Assembly (NCBI GenBank): GCA_905233765.1
Contig: CAJOCU010000007.1
Span: 58,044-122,043, forward strand
Origin: an uncultured Bacteroidaceae bacterium
GTDB taxonomy: Bacteria; Bacteroidota; Bacteroidia; Bacteroidales; Bacteroidaceae
Direction: 5' to 3'
Length of the DNA stretch: 64,000 bases
Shown: positions 1 through 8,590 of the stretch, one piece after another
Position numbering within the stretch: the first letter of the stretch is position 1
How the letters are laid out: each line of letters opens with the position of its first letter
Translations under genes and position numbers: made by a program
Notes under the pieces: generated by a model
The model's input: only the letters and a program-made list of their open reading frames with translations
Databases searched by the model: none
What the model was told of the DNA's origin: nothing

Positions 1-26
1 TTTGGAGGCGATGGAGCATGATGTAC

Positions 27-114
27 AGACTATTTCATCATGAAGTGTTGATTATTCCATCATGATGGAATGATTGTTCAATCATGATGGAACGATTATT
101 CAATCATGATGGAA
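27..114. repeat. 22-bp tandem repeat with palindromic core
   Basis: Three clear 22-bp units (49-70, 71-92, 93-114) and one degenerate unit (27-48) lie head to tail. Each carries the core TTCCATCATGATGGAA or a one-base variant; in the first full unit the core is a perfect palindrome. No coding sequence is evident in 1-300. The function is unknown; the arrangement resembles a helically phased array of binding sites or a small satellite. Confidence 0.8.
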
Positions 115-163
115 TAACCGAAAGAATAGGATGAGCTGGGTTGAGAACGAGGACAGAGGAGGT

Positions 164-184
164 AAAGGGATATTATTCCCTTTT
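164..184 (+). terminator. possible weak hairpin terminator
   Basis: AAAGGG and CCCTTT arms around an AT-rich loop are followed by TCTTT on the plus strand. It could end a plus-strand transcript entering from left of the window. The stem is short, so this is tentative. The rest of 120-260 holds nothing I recognise. Confidence 0.25.
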
Positions 185-260
185 CTTTGGGATTCAGAAG
201 AAATGGTGTAACGTTAGGGGAAACTCCATAGAAAACGTACGAAAGATAGTACGAGTACGA

Positions 261-290
261 AAGAAGGGCACCCGATGGGGTGGCCTTCTT
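261..290 (-). terminator. hairpin terminator downstream of tRNA-Met
   Basis: Arms 261-273 and 278-290 pair over 12 of 13 positions (one G-G mismatch) around a GATG loop. The hairpin begins 11 bp past the tRNA 3' end, reading leftward. The arms end in A/T-rich sequence, but there is no long U-tract. Confidence 0.5.
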
Positions 291-301
291 GTGTTGCGAA
301 G

Positions 302-375
302 TAGCGGGAATCGGGATTGAACCGATGACCTCATGATTATGAATCATGCGCTCTAACCAGCTGAGCTATCCCGCC
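302..375 (-). tRNA. tRNA-Met (CAT), elongator type
   Basis: The minus strand folds as a complete 74-nt cloverleaf: acceptor GGCGGGA with TCCCGCT, D stem GCTC/GAGC, anticodon stem CATGA/TCATG with loop TTCATAA (anticodon CAT), T stem ATCGG/CCGAT with loop TTCAATC, discriminator A. The anticodon stem lacks the three G-C pairs of initiator tRNA and position 1-72 is not the initiator mismatch, so it is elongator Met; tRNA-Ile2 with modified CAT is the alternative. CCA is not encoded. Confidence 0.93.
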
Positions 376-395
376 ATCTTTCGGAAATGCGGGTG

Positions 396-427
396 CAAAG
401 GTACGTCGTTTTTTCGGAACCACCAAA
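396..427 (-). promoter_or_regulatory. Bacteroidota promoter for tRNA-Met
   Basis: On the minus strand TTTG (427-424) is followed after 20 bp by TACCTTTG (403-396), an exact match to the Bacteroidota consensus, about 20 bp upstream of the tRNA 5' end. Confidence 0.8.
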
Positions 428-478
428 TTTTTAAGCCTCGAATCTGACGAAAACAACAAAAAAAAGATAAAACGCAGC

Positions 479-1183
479 TCATTCAAAATAGAAGGAGAGG
501 ACTATCATGCTGGCGCGGCCACGGTCGAGGCTGTTGGTGAACTTCATCAGCGTCTGGTCTATTAGGTCGGTGCGTTCGTGGACGATGATGTCGCGCAAGC
601 CGAAGCAGAACTTCAACTCTGGAATCAACTTGAAGTAGGGCAGGTAGATGTCGCATCCCAAACCGATTTCGATGTAGCAGTCGAAGAGTTCTGTGAGCAG
701 GGCATTGTGCTTGCGAGCAGTGAGGTCAACACAGGGTGACACTCCCAGACAAGCGTAAGGGCGGAAGTTGTTGTAGCGTGGCGCTGCCATCTTCAGCGTG
801 AGCGGCAGGGAGATGTAGGTGGACTTGATATTCTGGGTGGAATCCCGGCCGCTGATTTGCTCGTGGAAGACCACGTGCTTCTGGCCGAAATGCAGCGAGG
901 GTTGCAGGCGCAGGCCAAAGGTCTTGTTCAGGCGCAACTCGCCCAGCACGCCCACGGAGAAACCGGGCTGGTAGTTGTCGATTTCTGTGAACCACTGCTG
1001 TCCTGTAGCAGGATCGATATAGCCATTGTTCGTCACCTCCATATCCATCATGTTCAACCCTATGAAGAAGCCGTAGTGCAGGCGGCGGTTATCCAGATAG
1101 GGGCGATGCTGGATGCGGGGCTCCTGCGCTGCGGCGGGCAGCACAGTGAGGGCGACGAATAGTATGACGAGCGCGCGTTTCAT
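479..1183 (-). CDS. porT: PorT-like outer-membrane protein of type IX secretion
   Basis: A 234-residue protein with a cleavable signal peptide (about residues 1-19, ending AAAQ) and alternating beta-strand-like segments to the C-terminus (last residue Phe-Glu). The segment after the signal, HYGFFIGLNMMDMEV, and the middle motif YISLPLTLKMAAPR resemble PorT/SprT. PorT proteins are outer-membrane barrels of the type IX secretion system. It stands alone between the tRNA and rimP; no other secretion gene is in the window. A generic PorT-fold barrel with another role is the alternative. Confidence 0.72.
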   Translation of the reverse strand: MKRALVILFVALTVLPAAAQEPRIQHRPYLDNRRLHYGFFIGLNMMDMEVTNNGYIDPATGQQWFTEIDNYQPGFSVGVLGELRLNKTFGLRLQPSLHFGQKHVVFHEQISGRDSTQNIKSTYISLPLTLKMAAPRYNNFRPYACLGVSPCVDLTARKHNALLTELFDCYIEIGLGCDIYLPYFKLIPELKFCFGLRDIIVHERTDLIDQTLMKFTNSLDRGRASMIVLSFYFE

Positions 1184-1290
1184 CTTCTATATAACGCATG
1201 GGCGTGGGCTTTTATTGTGCTGGATGCATCTTGAGGAGGAGCATGAAAGGCTGAAAAGCAGCGCAGAAGTGCAGATTTTCATGTTTTTTC

Positions 1291-1321
1291 TTGCACAATC
1301 ACGAGAAAAGCAGTACCTTTG
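1291..1321 (+). promoter_or_regulatory. Bacteroidota promoter of the rimP-nusA-infB operon
   Basis: TTG (1291-1293), 20 bp, TACCTTTG (1314-1321). Transcription would start near 1328, giving a leader of roughly 105 nt before rimP. Confidence 0.85.
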
Positions 1322-1344
1322 CAGCGCAAAAGAAACGTAGCGAG

Positions 1345-1375
1345 GAAGCGAGGGACCCACGAGGTTCTTCGCTTC
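1345..1375 (+). promoter_or_regulatory. leader hairpin before rimP-nusA-infB
   Basis: Arms 1345-1357 and 1363-1375 pair continuously: seven Watson-Crick pairs, a G-T, then GGACC with GGTTC, around a five-base CACGA loop. It lies in the predicted leader and is followed by ACTCTTTC, too weak for a clear terminator. It may be an attenuator or stability element. Confidence 0.55.
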
Positions 1376-1390
1376 ACTCTTTCAAAGAAG

Positions 1391-1428
1391 CTTAAACGTT
1401 AAACGAAATTACTGAACGCTAAACGAAA
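1391..1428 (+). repeat. short-word repeat before rimP
   Basis: The word CGTTAAACGAAA recurs as CGCTAAACGAAA just before the rimP start codon. It is one of many A-rich short-period repeats found in gaps of this window. Confidence 0.5.
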
Positions 1429-1434
1429 AATCGC

Positions 1435-1902
1435 ATGATTGACAAGGCAACAGTGCAAGCATTGGTTGAGCAATGGCTCGAAGGGAAAGACTACTTTCTG
1501 ACAGACCTCACGGTCACCCCCGACGACTGTATCACCGTGGAGATTGACCAGGCCGAGGGCGTATGGATTGAAGACTGCGTGCAGCTCTCCCGCTTCATCG
1601 AGGAGCACCTCTCGCGCGACGAAGAGGACTACGAACTCGAGGTGGGCAGCGCAGGACTGGGACAACCCTTCAAGGTGCTGCGCCAGTGGCAGAACCACGT
1701 GGGCAAGCAAGTGGAGATCCTCACCAACGACGGTCGCAAACTCAAGGGTACGCTCCGCGAGGCCGACGCCGACCACGTCGTCATTGCCGTTCGACAGAAG
1801 GTGCAGGTGGAGGGCAAGAAACGCCCCGTCATGCAGGACGTTGACACAAACCTCTCGATGGCCGATGTCAAGAGCGGAAGGTATGTCATTGACTTCAAAT
1901 AA
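1435..1902 (+). CDS. rimP: ribosome maturation factor RimP
   Basis: 155 residues, the usual RimP length. The N-terminal alpha/beta domain contains YELEVGSAGLGQPF, the family's LEVxSPGLxRP motif, and the C-terminal part (about 85-155) is the SH3-like domain. RimP is needed for 30S subunit assembly. It is the first gene of the classic rimP-nusA-infB operon and ends 30 bp before nusA. Confidence 0.95.
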   Translation: MIDKATVQALVEQWLEGKDYFLTDLTVTPDDCITVEIDQAEGVWIEDCVQLSRFIEEHLSRDEEDYELEVGSAGLGQPFKVLRQWQNHVGKQVEILTNDGRKLKGTLREADADHVVIAVRQKVQVEGKKRPVMQDVDTNLSMADVKSGRYVIDFK

Positions 1903-1904
1903 GA

Positions 1905-1931
1905 AATAATAAATGATAAATAATAAATAAG
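1905..1931 (+). repeat. heptanucleotide-period repeat between rimP and nusA
   Basis: AATAATA, AATGATA, AATAATA and AATAAG follow one another with a 7-nt period and fill the gap up to the nusA ATG. Confidence 0.65.
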
Positions 1932-1932
1932 A

Positions 1933-3222
1933 ATGGCAAAGAAACAAAACAATGCGCTCATTGACACTTTCGCAGAGTTCAAAGAGACAAAAAACATTGA
2001 TCGCGCCACACTTGTGAGCGTGCTTGAAGAAAGCTTCCGTAACGTCATCGCCAAGATGAAGGGTACGGACGAGAACTACGATGTCATCGTGAACCCCGAT
2101 AAGGGTGACTTCGAAATCTACTGCAACCGCACGGTAGTGCCCGACGACGAGGTGACAGACCCCAACATGCAGATCTCGCTGACCGAAGCCCGTCAGATTG
2201 CTGACGACTATGAGGTTGGCGAGGACGTGTCCGAGCCTGTCGATTTCTCCAAGTTCGGTCGCCGCGCCATCCTGACACTGCGTCAGACGCTGGCCTCACG
2301 CATCCTGGAGCTGGAGCACGACGCACTCTACAACAAGTACAAGGATATGGTGGGCGAGATTATCTCTGCCGAGGTCTATCAGGTGTGGCACAAGGAAGTG
2401 CTGCTGCTGGACGAGGAAGGCAACGAACTGCTGCTGCCGAAGAATGAGCAGATTCCTGGCGACTTCTTCCGCAAGGGCGAGCCCGCTCGCGCTGTGGTAG
2501 CCCGCGTGGACAACAGCACCGGCAACCCCAAGATCATCCTCTCGCGCACCAGCCCTGTGTTCCTACAGCGCCTGCTGGAGGCCGAGGTGCCCGAGATTGC
2601 AGAGGGTATCATCGCCATCCGCAAGATCGCCCGTGTGCCGGGCGAGCGCGCTAAGATTGCCGTCGAGAGCTTCGATGATCGCGTGGATCCCGTAGGAGCT
2701 TGCGTGGGTGTGCGCGGCAGCCGTGTTCATGGCATCGTGCGCGAACTGAAAGGCGAGAATCTCGATGTCATCCAGTGGACCAGCAACCCGCAGCTGCTCA
2801 TCGCACGCGCCCTGGGTCCCGCTCAGATCAACAGCATCAACCTCGACCAGGAGAGCAAGCACTGCGAGGTCTATCTCGATCCCGATCAGGTCAGCCTGGC
2901 TATCGGCAAGGGTGGTTTGAACATCCGTCTGGCCTCCATGCTGACAGACACCGTCATCGATGTCTATCGTGAGGTGCAAGGTGGCGAAGAAGAGGAGCTG
3001 GAGGACGACATCTACCTCGACGACTTCAAGGATGAGATTGACGAGTGGGTAATCGAAGAACTGAAGAAGAACGGCTGGAGCACTGCCCGCTCCGTGCTCG
3101 AAGCCCCCCGCGAGATGCTCATCAAGAACGCCGACCTCGAAGAGGAGACCGTTGACGAAGTTCTCAACATCCTGCGCCAGGAGTTCCCTGAGGAAGAGGA
3201 AGGCAGCGCTGCCGAGAATTGA
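1933..3222 (+). CDS. nusA: transcription termination/antitermination factor NusA
   Basis: 429 residues: NusA N-terminal domain (1-125), S1 domain (about 134-200), KH1 (about 234-285, with GACVGVRGSRVHGIVRELKG) and KH2 (about 313-340, with SLAIGKGGLNIRLAS). NusA binds RNA polymerase and RNA and controls pausing, termination and antitermination. The C-terminus has an acidic helical segment and one HhH-like stretch; the E. coli acidic repeats are absent, as expected outside gammaproteobacteria. It sits between rimP and infB. Confidence 0.97.
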   Translation: MAKKQNNALIDTFAEFKETKNIDRATLVSVLEESFRNVIAKMKGTDENYDVIVNPDKGDFEIYCNRTVVPDDEVTDPNMQISLTEARQIADDYEVGEDVSEPVDFSKFGRRAILTLRQTLASRILELEHDALYNKYKDMVGEIISAEVYQVWHKEVLLLDEEGNELLLPKNEQIPGDFFRKGEPARAVVARVDNSTGNPKIILSRTSPVFLQRLLEAEVPEIAEGIIAIRKIARVPGERAKIAVESFDDRVDPVGACVGVRGSRVHGIVRELKGENLDVIQWTSNPQLLIARALGPAQINSINLDQESKHCEVYLDPDQVSLAIGKGGLNIRLASMLTDTVIDVYREVQGGEEEELEDDIYLDDFKDEIDEWVIEELKKNGWSTARSVLEAPREMLIKNADLEEETVDEVLNILRQEFPEEEEGSAAEN

Positions 3223-3249
3223 AAGATTGAAACATTGAAACATTGAAGG
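3218..3249 (+). repeat. 8-nt-period repeat after nusA
   Basis: ATTGAAAG, ATTGAAAC, ATTGAAAC and ATTGAAGG run in tandem from the nusA stop codon into the 120-bp gap before infB. Confidence 0.7.
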
Positions 3250-3299
3250 TTACAAAGACCTCAAGCGTAAACTCTCAATTCGACTCAATGATATCCATT

Positions 3300-3339
3300 C
3301 TTTCAATATTTCAATATCTCAATATTTCAATTTCAATTC
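3300..3339 (+). repeat. 8-nt-period repeat before infB
   Basis: TTCAATAT, TTCAATAT, CTCAATAT and TTCAATTT repeat up to the infB start. The word is the inverse complement of the repeat at 3218-3249, so the two blocks could pair in RNA around the gap. Confidence 0.7.
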
Positions 3340-3342
3340 GTT

Positions 3343-6096
3343 ATGCCCATAAGAATAAATAAAGTAACAAAAGAGTTCAGCGTAGGGTTGCAGACCCTCG
3401 TTGACCTCCTCAATAAGAAAGGCTTCACTGATGTGGAGGCCAACCCCAACGCCACCATTAGCGACGAGCAATATGCTGTGGTGCAGGCTGAATTCAACAA
3501 GGAAATGAACAAGGGCCTGCGCATCCCCACTCCACAACCTGCGGCTCGCAAGGTGAAAGAGAAGAAGGAGACCATCGTGCTCACAGAAAGCGGCGAGGCC
3601 CTGCCCTTGACAGAGGTTAAGAAGCCGAAGGTGGTTGGACGCATTGATCTCGATGCCAAAAGCAACGCCCCTGCCGAAAGCAAGCAAGAACCTAAGGAGG
3701 AGCCCGCGCCCAAACCCGCTGAGGCTACTCCCGCACCTGTTGAAACAGCTCCTGCCGCTGAAAAACCGAAGGTGGAGGAAGCACCCGTTGCAGAGACCGA
3801 CGTGAAGGAAGAGGCACAGCCCGAGGCCGCGCCCAAAAAGAAGAAAGGCGTGGAACTGGAAGAGGTGGATGGCATCTATCGTGTGAAAGGTCCCGTGGAG
3901 CCGCCCCTCACCCTGAACATCAAAGGCCATATTGACCTCGACTCCCTCAACCAGAGCACACGCCCTGCACGCACTAAGAAGCGCAAGAAAGGGGCCGACG
4001 GTAAGAAGAAAGGGGAGCGCGTAGATATCACGGCTGAAGCAGCAAAGCAAAGCCAGAACAACGGCAACCAACAGAAGAAGAACAAGGGCGGCAACCAGCA
4101 ACCCCAGAACAACCAGCAGAACCAAGGCAGCGGCAAGAATCGCAAGCGCAAGAATCAACCCAAGCAGGAGCCTATCCTAGTAGAACAGAGCGAGGAAGAG
4201 GTGGCCAAGCAGGTACGCGAGACGCTAGCACGCCTGACCGCTGGTAAGAACGCATCATTCGGCAAGGGCGCCAAGTACCGCCGCGAGAAACGCGAGAACA
4301 TCCGCGCCGGTATGGAAGCTGAACTGGAGCAGCAGGAACAGGAGAGCAAGATTCTGAAGTTGACCGAGTTCGTGACGGCCAACGAGCTGGCTTCGATGAT
4401 GAATGTACCCGTCACGCAAGTCATCGGGACCTGCATGAGCCTAGGCGTGATGGTCAGCATCAACCAGCGCATGGACAAGGAGACCATCGACCTCGTGGCC
4501 GACGAGTTCGGATTCCAGACAGAATACGTCAGTGCCGACGTGAGCGAAGCCGTGCAGGAGGAGGCCGACGATGAAGCAGATCTCGTGCCACGCGCTCCGA
4601 TTGTGACCGTCATGGGTCACGTCGATCACGGTAAGACCTCGCTGCTCGACTACATCCGCAAGACCAACGTCATCGCCGGTGAGGCCGGTGGTATCACGCA
4701 GCACATCGGTGCTTACAACGTGAAGCTCGATGACGGTCGCCATATCACCTTCCTCGACACTCCCGGTCACGAGGCCTTCACCGCTATGCGTGCACGTGGT
4801 GCCCAGGTGACGGATATCGCTATCATCATCATCGCTGCCGACGACGACATCATGCCGCAGACGAAGGAAGCCATCAACCACGCTGTGGCTGCCGGTGTGC
4901 CCATTGTATTCGCCATCAACAAGATTGACAAGCCTGCCGCTAACCCCGAGAAGATCAAGGAGCATCTGGCACAGATGAACTTCCTCGTCGAGGACTGGGG
5001 CGGCAAGTACCAGAGTCAGGACATCAGTGCCAAGAAGGGCATCGGTGTGCCCGAGCTGATGGAGAAGGTGTTGCTCGAAGCTGAGATGCTCGACCTGAAG
5101 GCCAACCCCAACCGTAAGGCCACGGGTAGCATCATAGAGTCGTCGCTGGACAAGGGCCGTGGCTATGTAGCTACGCTCCTCTGCTCCAACGGTACGCTGA
5201 AGATGGGCGACATCCTGCTTGCAGGCACCAACTACGGCCGCATCAAGGCTATGTTCAACGAGCGCGGACAGCGCATCAAGGAGATCGGTCCCGCTCAGGC
5301 AGCCACCATCCTAGGTCTGAACGGCGCTCCGCAGGCCGGTGACACCTTCCACGTGATGGACAGCGACCAGGAGGCCCGTGAGATTGCCAGCAAGCGCGAG
5401 CAACTGCAGCGCGAGCAGGGCATCCGCACACAACACCACCTGACGCTCGACGAGATCGGACGCCGCATCGAACAGGGCGGCTTCCAAGAGTTGAACGTCA
5501 TCGTCAAGGGCGACGTGGACGGTTCCATCGAAGCCCTCAGCGACTCGCTCATCAAGCTCTCCACCGAGAAGATTGCCGTCAACGTCATCCACAAGGCCGT
5601 GGGTCAGATCTCCGAGAACGATGTCTCGCTGGCTGCAGCCTCCGATGCCATCATCGTGGCCTTCCAGGTGCGCCCCTCCGCACAGGCTCGCAAAGCTGCT
5701 GAGCAGCAGGGTGTGGAAATCCGCACTTACAGCATCATCTACGATGCTATCGAGGAAGTGAAGGAGGCCATGGAAGGCATGTTGGCTCCCGAACTCAAGG
5801 AAGAAGTTACTGCACAACTCGAGGTGCGCCAGGTGTTCCACATCTCCAAAGTGGGAACAGTGGCCGGTGCCTACGTCATCGACGGAAAAGTCAGCCGCAC
5901 GAACAAAGCACGCATCATCCGCGACGGCATCGTCATACATACGGGTGCCATTGATGCGCTGAAGCGTTTCAAGGACGACGTTAAGGAAGTCTCGACGAAC
6001 TTCGAATGCGGTATCTCGCTCGTCAACTACAGCGATATCCGTGAGGGCGACACCATCGAGACATTCCAGGAGATTGAGGTGAAGGCTAAGCTGTGA
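3343..6096 (+). CDS. infB: translation initiation factor IF-2
   Basis: 917 residues. An N-terminal IF2 segment is followed by a long Pro/Glu/Lys/Gln-rich linker (about 80-320), the conserved IF2_N motif (about 340-392), the GTPase domain with GHVDHGKT at 425-432 and NKID, then domains II, III and the C-terminal fMet-tRNA-binding domain. IF-2 places initiator tRNA on the 30S subunit and promotes subunit joining. The length and disordered linker are normal for Bacteroidota. Its stop codon overlaps the next start. Confidence 0.98.
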   Translation: MPIRINKVTKEFSVGLQTLVDLLNKKGFTDVEANPNATISDEQYAVVQAEFNKEMNKGLRIPTPQPAARKVKEKKETIVLTESGEALPLTEVKKPKVVGRIDLDAKSNAPAESKQEPKEEPAPKPAEATPAPVETAPAAEKPKVEEAPVAETDVKEEAQPEAAPKKKKGVELEEVDGIYRVKGPVEPPLTLNIKGHIDLDSLNQSTRPARTKKRKKGADGKKKGERVDITAEAAKQSQNNGNQQKKNKGGNQQPQNNQQNQGSGKNRKRKNQPKQEPILVEQSEEEVAKQVRETLARLTAGKNASFGKGAKYRREKRENIRAGMEAELEQQEQESKILKLTEFVTANELASMMNVPVTQVIGTCMSLGVMVSINQRMDKETIDLVADEFGFQTEYVSADVSEAVQEEADDEADLVPRAPIVTVMGHVDHGKTSLLDYIRKTNVIAGEAGGITQHIGAYNVKLDDGRHITFLDTPGHEAFTAMRARGAQVTDIAIIIIAADDDIMPQTKEAINHAVAAGVPIVFAINKIDKPAANPEKIKEHLAQMNFLVEDWGGKYQSQDISAKKGIGVPELMEKVLLEAEMLDLKANPNRKATGSIIESSLDKGRGYVATLLCSNGTLKMGDILLAGTNYGRIKAMFNERGQRIKEIGPAQAATILGLNGAPQAGDTFHVMDSDQEAREIASKREQLQREQGIRTQHHLTLDEIGRRIEQGGFQELNVIVKGDVDGSIEALSDSLIKLSTEKIAVNVIHKAVGQISENDVSLAAASDAIIVAFQVRPSAQARKAAEQQGVEIRTYSIIYDAIEEVKEAMEGMLAPELKEEVTAQLEVRQVFHISKVGTVAGAYVIDGKVSRTNKARIIRDGIVIHTGAIDALKRFKDDVKEVSTNFECGISLVNYSDIREGDTIETFQEIEVKAKL

Positions 6097-6608
6097 ACGG
6101 TTTCGACATCGCCTTCCTCCTAGTTCTCCTCATGGGCGCCTGGAAAGGATGGAGCAACGGTCTTCTGAAGGAAGTGCTAGGCCTCATCGGCGTCTTCGTG
6201 GGACTCTATGTCGCTCGCCTGCTCTATGAGCAGGTGGGCGAACATTTGGCGCCACACCTTGGCACGGCCCCTGCCGTTGCAAACATCATAGCTTTCGCCC
6301 TGCTGTGGATGGGTGTACCCATCCTCTTGAGCATCCTTGGTTCGCTGCTCACGAAGTTCCTGGAGCTGGTGGGCCTCGACAGCGTCAACCGCATCGGCGG
6401 CACCGTCGTGAGCCTCGTGAAATACGCGCTCCTTTTGGGTGTCCTCTGCAATGTCCTTTCCATCACACATCTCGTGAAGGAAGAAACGCAGCAGACCTCT
6501 TTCCTCTTTGCGCCCCTTAAACAAACGACCAGTCTCGCCTTTGACTTGGCGAAGAGCCAATGGCAAAAAGCAAGCCAAGATAAAGATTCATCAGCCAATG
6601 AACTCTGA
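6093..6608 (+). CDS. CvpA-family membrane protein
   Basis: 171 residues with four hydrophobic segments (about 6-25, 30-48, 65-88, 105-125), the CvpA arrangement. It begins [20 protein letters not shown], and the W-K-G motif after helix 1 is typical. CvpA is linked to colicin V production in E. coli; a general envelope role is likely but not fixed. The GTG start overlaps the infB stop by four bases (GTGA), so translation is probably coupled. Confidence 0.85.
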   Translation: MNGFDIAFLLVLLMGAWKGWSNGLLKEVLGLIGVFVGLYVARLLYEQVGEHLAPHLGTAPAVANIIAFALLWMGVPILLSILGSLLTKFLELVGLDSVNRIGGTVVSLVKYALLLGVLCNVLSITHLVKEETQQTSFLFAPLKQTTSLAFDLAKSQWQKASQDKDSSANEL

Positions 6609-8067
6609 ACCCACACAACCATCCAACTCGTTTGTCCGCTCCGTGGCTGACAAAGCTTATGAATTCGGCTTCACGACAGATGTGGAGACGGAGGTCATTG
6701 AGCGCGGACTGACGGAGGACACTGTGCGCCTCATCTCAGAAAAGAAAGGGGAGCCGGCATGGCTGTTGGAGTTCCGCCTGAAGGCATTCCGTTATTGGCA
6801 GACGCAGGAACAGCCTACATGGGGCCATCTGCAGATGCCCGAAATAGATTATCAGGCCATCTCCTACTACGCAGACCCAACAGCAGCAAAGAAGAAAGAA
6901 GGCCCCAAGAGTGTAGAGGATATCGATCCTGAGCTGATGAAGACCTTCGACAAACTCGGCATACCCCTCGAAGAGCGCCTGGCGCTGAGCGGCACAGCCG
7001 TGGATGCTGTCATGGACAGCGTCAGCGTGAAGACCACTTTCCGCGAGAAGCTGGCTGAACAAGGCATCATCTTCTGCAGCATCAGCGAGGCAGTGAAGGA
7101 ACATCCCGACCTGGTCCGCAAATATCTGGGATCGGTTGTCCCCTATCGCGATAATTACTTTGCTGCACTGAACAGCGCTGTCTTCTCCGATGGCTCGTTT
7201 GTCTATATCCCCAAGGGCGTGCGCTGCCCCATGGAACTCAGCACATACTTCCGCATCAATGCCCAAGGCACAGGACAATTCGAACGTACGCTCATTGTTT
7301 GCGACGAGGATGCCTACGTCAGCTATCTCGAAGGCTGCACTGCACCAATGCGCGATGAGAACCAACTCCACGCCGCCATTGTGGAGATTGTGGTTGAGAA
7401 CCGCGCCGAGGTGAAGTATTCGACCGTGCAGAACTGGTATCCCGGCGACAAGGAGGGAAGAGGTGGCGTGTTGAACCTCGTCACCAAGCGCGGCCTGCTG
7501 CGCGGCGAGAACAGCAAACTCTCGTGGACACAGGTGGAGACGGGAAGTGCTATTACATGGAAGTACCCCTCCTGTGTGCTGGCCGGCGAAGGAGCACAGG
7601 CGGAGTTCTACAGCGTCGCCGTGACCAACAATTTCCAGCAAGCCGACACGGGCACCAAGATGATTCACCTGGCACCTCACACCACCTCCACTATTATCTC
7701 GAAAGGTATCAGCGCAGGACGCTCGCAGAACTCATACCGCGGTCTCGTCCGTGTAGCGCCCAAGGCCGAAGGTGTCCGCAACTATTCCAGCTGCGACAGC
7801 CTCCTGCTGAGCAGCACCTGCGGCGCCCACACCTTCCCCTACATGGATATCCAGAATCCATCGGCCATCGTAGAACACGAAGCCACCACGTCGAAGATCA
7901 GCGAGGCCCAGCTCTTCTATTGCCAACAGCGAGGCATCCCCGCTGACGAAGCTGTAGGCCTCATCGTCAATGGTTATGCAAAGGATGTCCTCAACAAACT
8001 GCCCATGGAGTTTGCCGTGGAAGCCCAAAAGCTGCTTTCCGTTTCGCTGGAAGGAACTGTCGGTTGA
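6598..8067 (+). CDS. sufB: Fe-S cluster assembly protein SufB
   Basis: 489 residues from the ATG at 6598 ([20 protein letters not shown]), which overlaps the end of cvpA by 11 bp; a longer frame upstream lies inside cvpA and lacks family similarity. The sequence matches SufB throughout, including [20 protein letters not shown] and the C-terminal block with [17 protein letters not shown] and [11 protein letters not shown], which contain the Cys and Glu used for cluster assembly. SufB forms the scaffold with SufC and SufD. Here it is separated from sufCD by about 4.5 kb and lies on the other strand. Confidence 0.96.
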   Translation: MNSEPTQPSNSFVRSVADKAYEFGFTTDVETEVIERGLTEDTVRLISEKKGEPAWLLEFRLKAFRYWQTQEQPTWGHLQMPEIDYQAISYYADPTAAKKKEGPKSVEDIDPELMKTFDKLGIPLEERLALSGTAVDAVMDSVSVKTTFREKLAEQGIIFCSISEAVKEHPDLVRKYLGSVVPYRDNYFAALNSAVFSDGSFVYIPKGVRCPMELSTYFRINAQGTGQFERTLIVCDEDAYVSYLEGCTAPMRDENQLHAAIVEIVVENRAEVKYSTVQNWYPGDKEGRGGVLNLVTKRGLLRGENSKLSWTQVETGSAITWKYPSCVLAGEGAQAEFYSVAVTNNFQQADTGTKMIHLAPHTTSTIISKGISAGRSQNSYRGLVRVAPKAEGVRNYSSCDSLLLSSTCGAHTFPYMDIQNPSAIVEHEATTSKISEAQLFYCQQRGIPADEAVGLIVNGYAKDVLNKLPMEFAVEAQKLLSVSLEGTVG

Positions 8068-8071
8068 CAAC

Positions 8072-8590
8072 TCATAAGTAGAAGATAGATTCAGGACCTT
8101 TGTTAAAAAGAAGGTCAACAATGCTCAAACCCGGCTGGAAACCGAGGCGATGAGCAAAAACCTGATAGTAAGGTTCCGAGCGATGCTGCGAGTCTGCTAC
8201 GGTTTGGTCAAAATCAATAATCCGGCAGACAACATCGTGAAGCGCAGCGTTGAAATCAACAAGGTAGTCATGTGTGCGCGAAAGATAGAAAGGAGCAAAC
8301 TCTTCTGCATAATACTCGAAAAAAGGGCTTTTCCCATAGGCCGTACGTAGCGCATTCCAGTGGTGATGCCGCCAAGCGCCATGCTCGCTGATGCGGATGT
8401 CGCGGATAGGTACATGACTGGAAGCAGCCTCAACGGGGATTACCAGATGCTGAGGGCCATCAGGCATGGCAATGGTACAACGGTTGCGCAATGTTTGCTT
8501 CACGTAAAGTTCATCTATATCTATGGTGACGTTTCCAGCGGCTCTGAAGTCGCGGTACCATGAGATGGGAGCAAGGTAGGCTGTTGTCAT
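8072..8590 (-). CDS. WbqC-like family protein
   Basis: 172 residues. The start MTTAYLAPISWYRDF, the middle motif HHHWNALRTAYGKSPFFEYY and the C-terminus resemble the WbqC-like family (PF08889), linked to polysaccharide biosynthesis but without a settled reaction. The start overlaps the stop of the upstream methyltransferase gene by four bases (ATGA). It is the last gene of the sufC-led minus-strand operon and converges on sufB with a 4-bp gap. Confidence 0.85.
   Translation of the reverse strand: MTTAYLAPISWYRDFRAAGNVTIDIDELYVKQTLRNRCTIAMPDGPQHLVIPVEAASSHVPIRDIRISEHGAWRHHHWNALRTAYGKSPFFEYYAEEFAPFYLSRTHDYLVDFNAALHDVVCRIIDFDQTVADSQHRSEPYYQVFAHRLGFQPGLSIVDLLFNKGPESIFYL

Noticed and set aside
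27..114. CRISPR array
   Set aside because: Units are contiguous 22-bp palindromic repeats without unique spacers, and there are no cas genes.
96..347. A short minus-strand protein between the repeat and the tRNA
   Set aside because: The frame runs through the tRNA and the palindromic repeat, and the peptide resembles nothing known.
302..375. Initiator tRNA like metY beside rimP in E. coli
   Set aside because: The anticodon stem lacks the three G-C pairs and the tRNA is on the opposite strand to rimP with its own promoter.
7434..7480. A GC-rich palindromic insert in sufB (GDKEGRGG)
   Set aside because: This motif is native to SufB proteins, so it is not an insertion.
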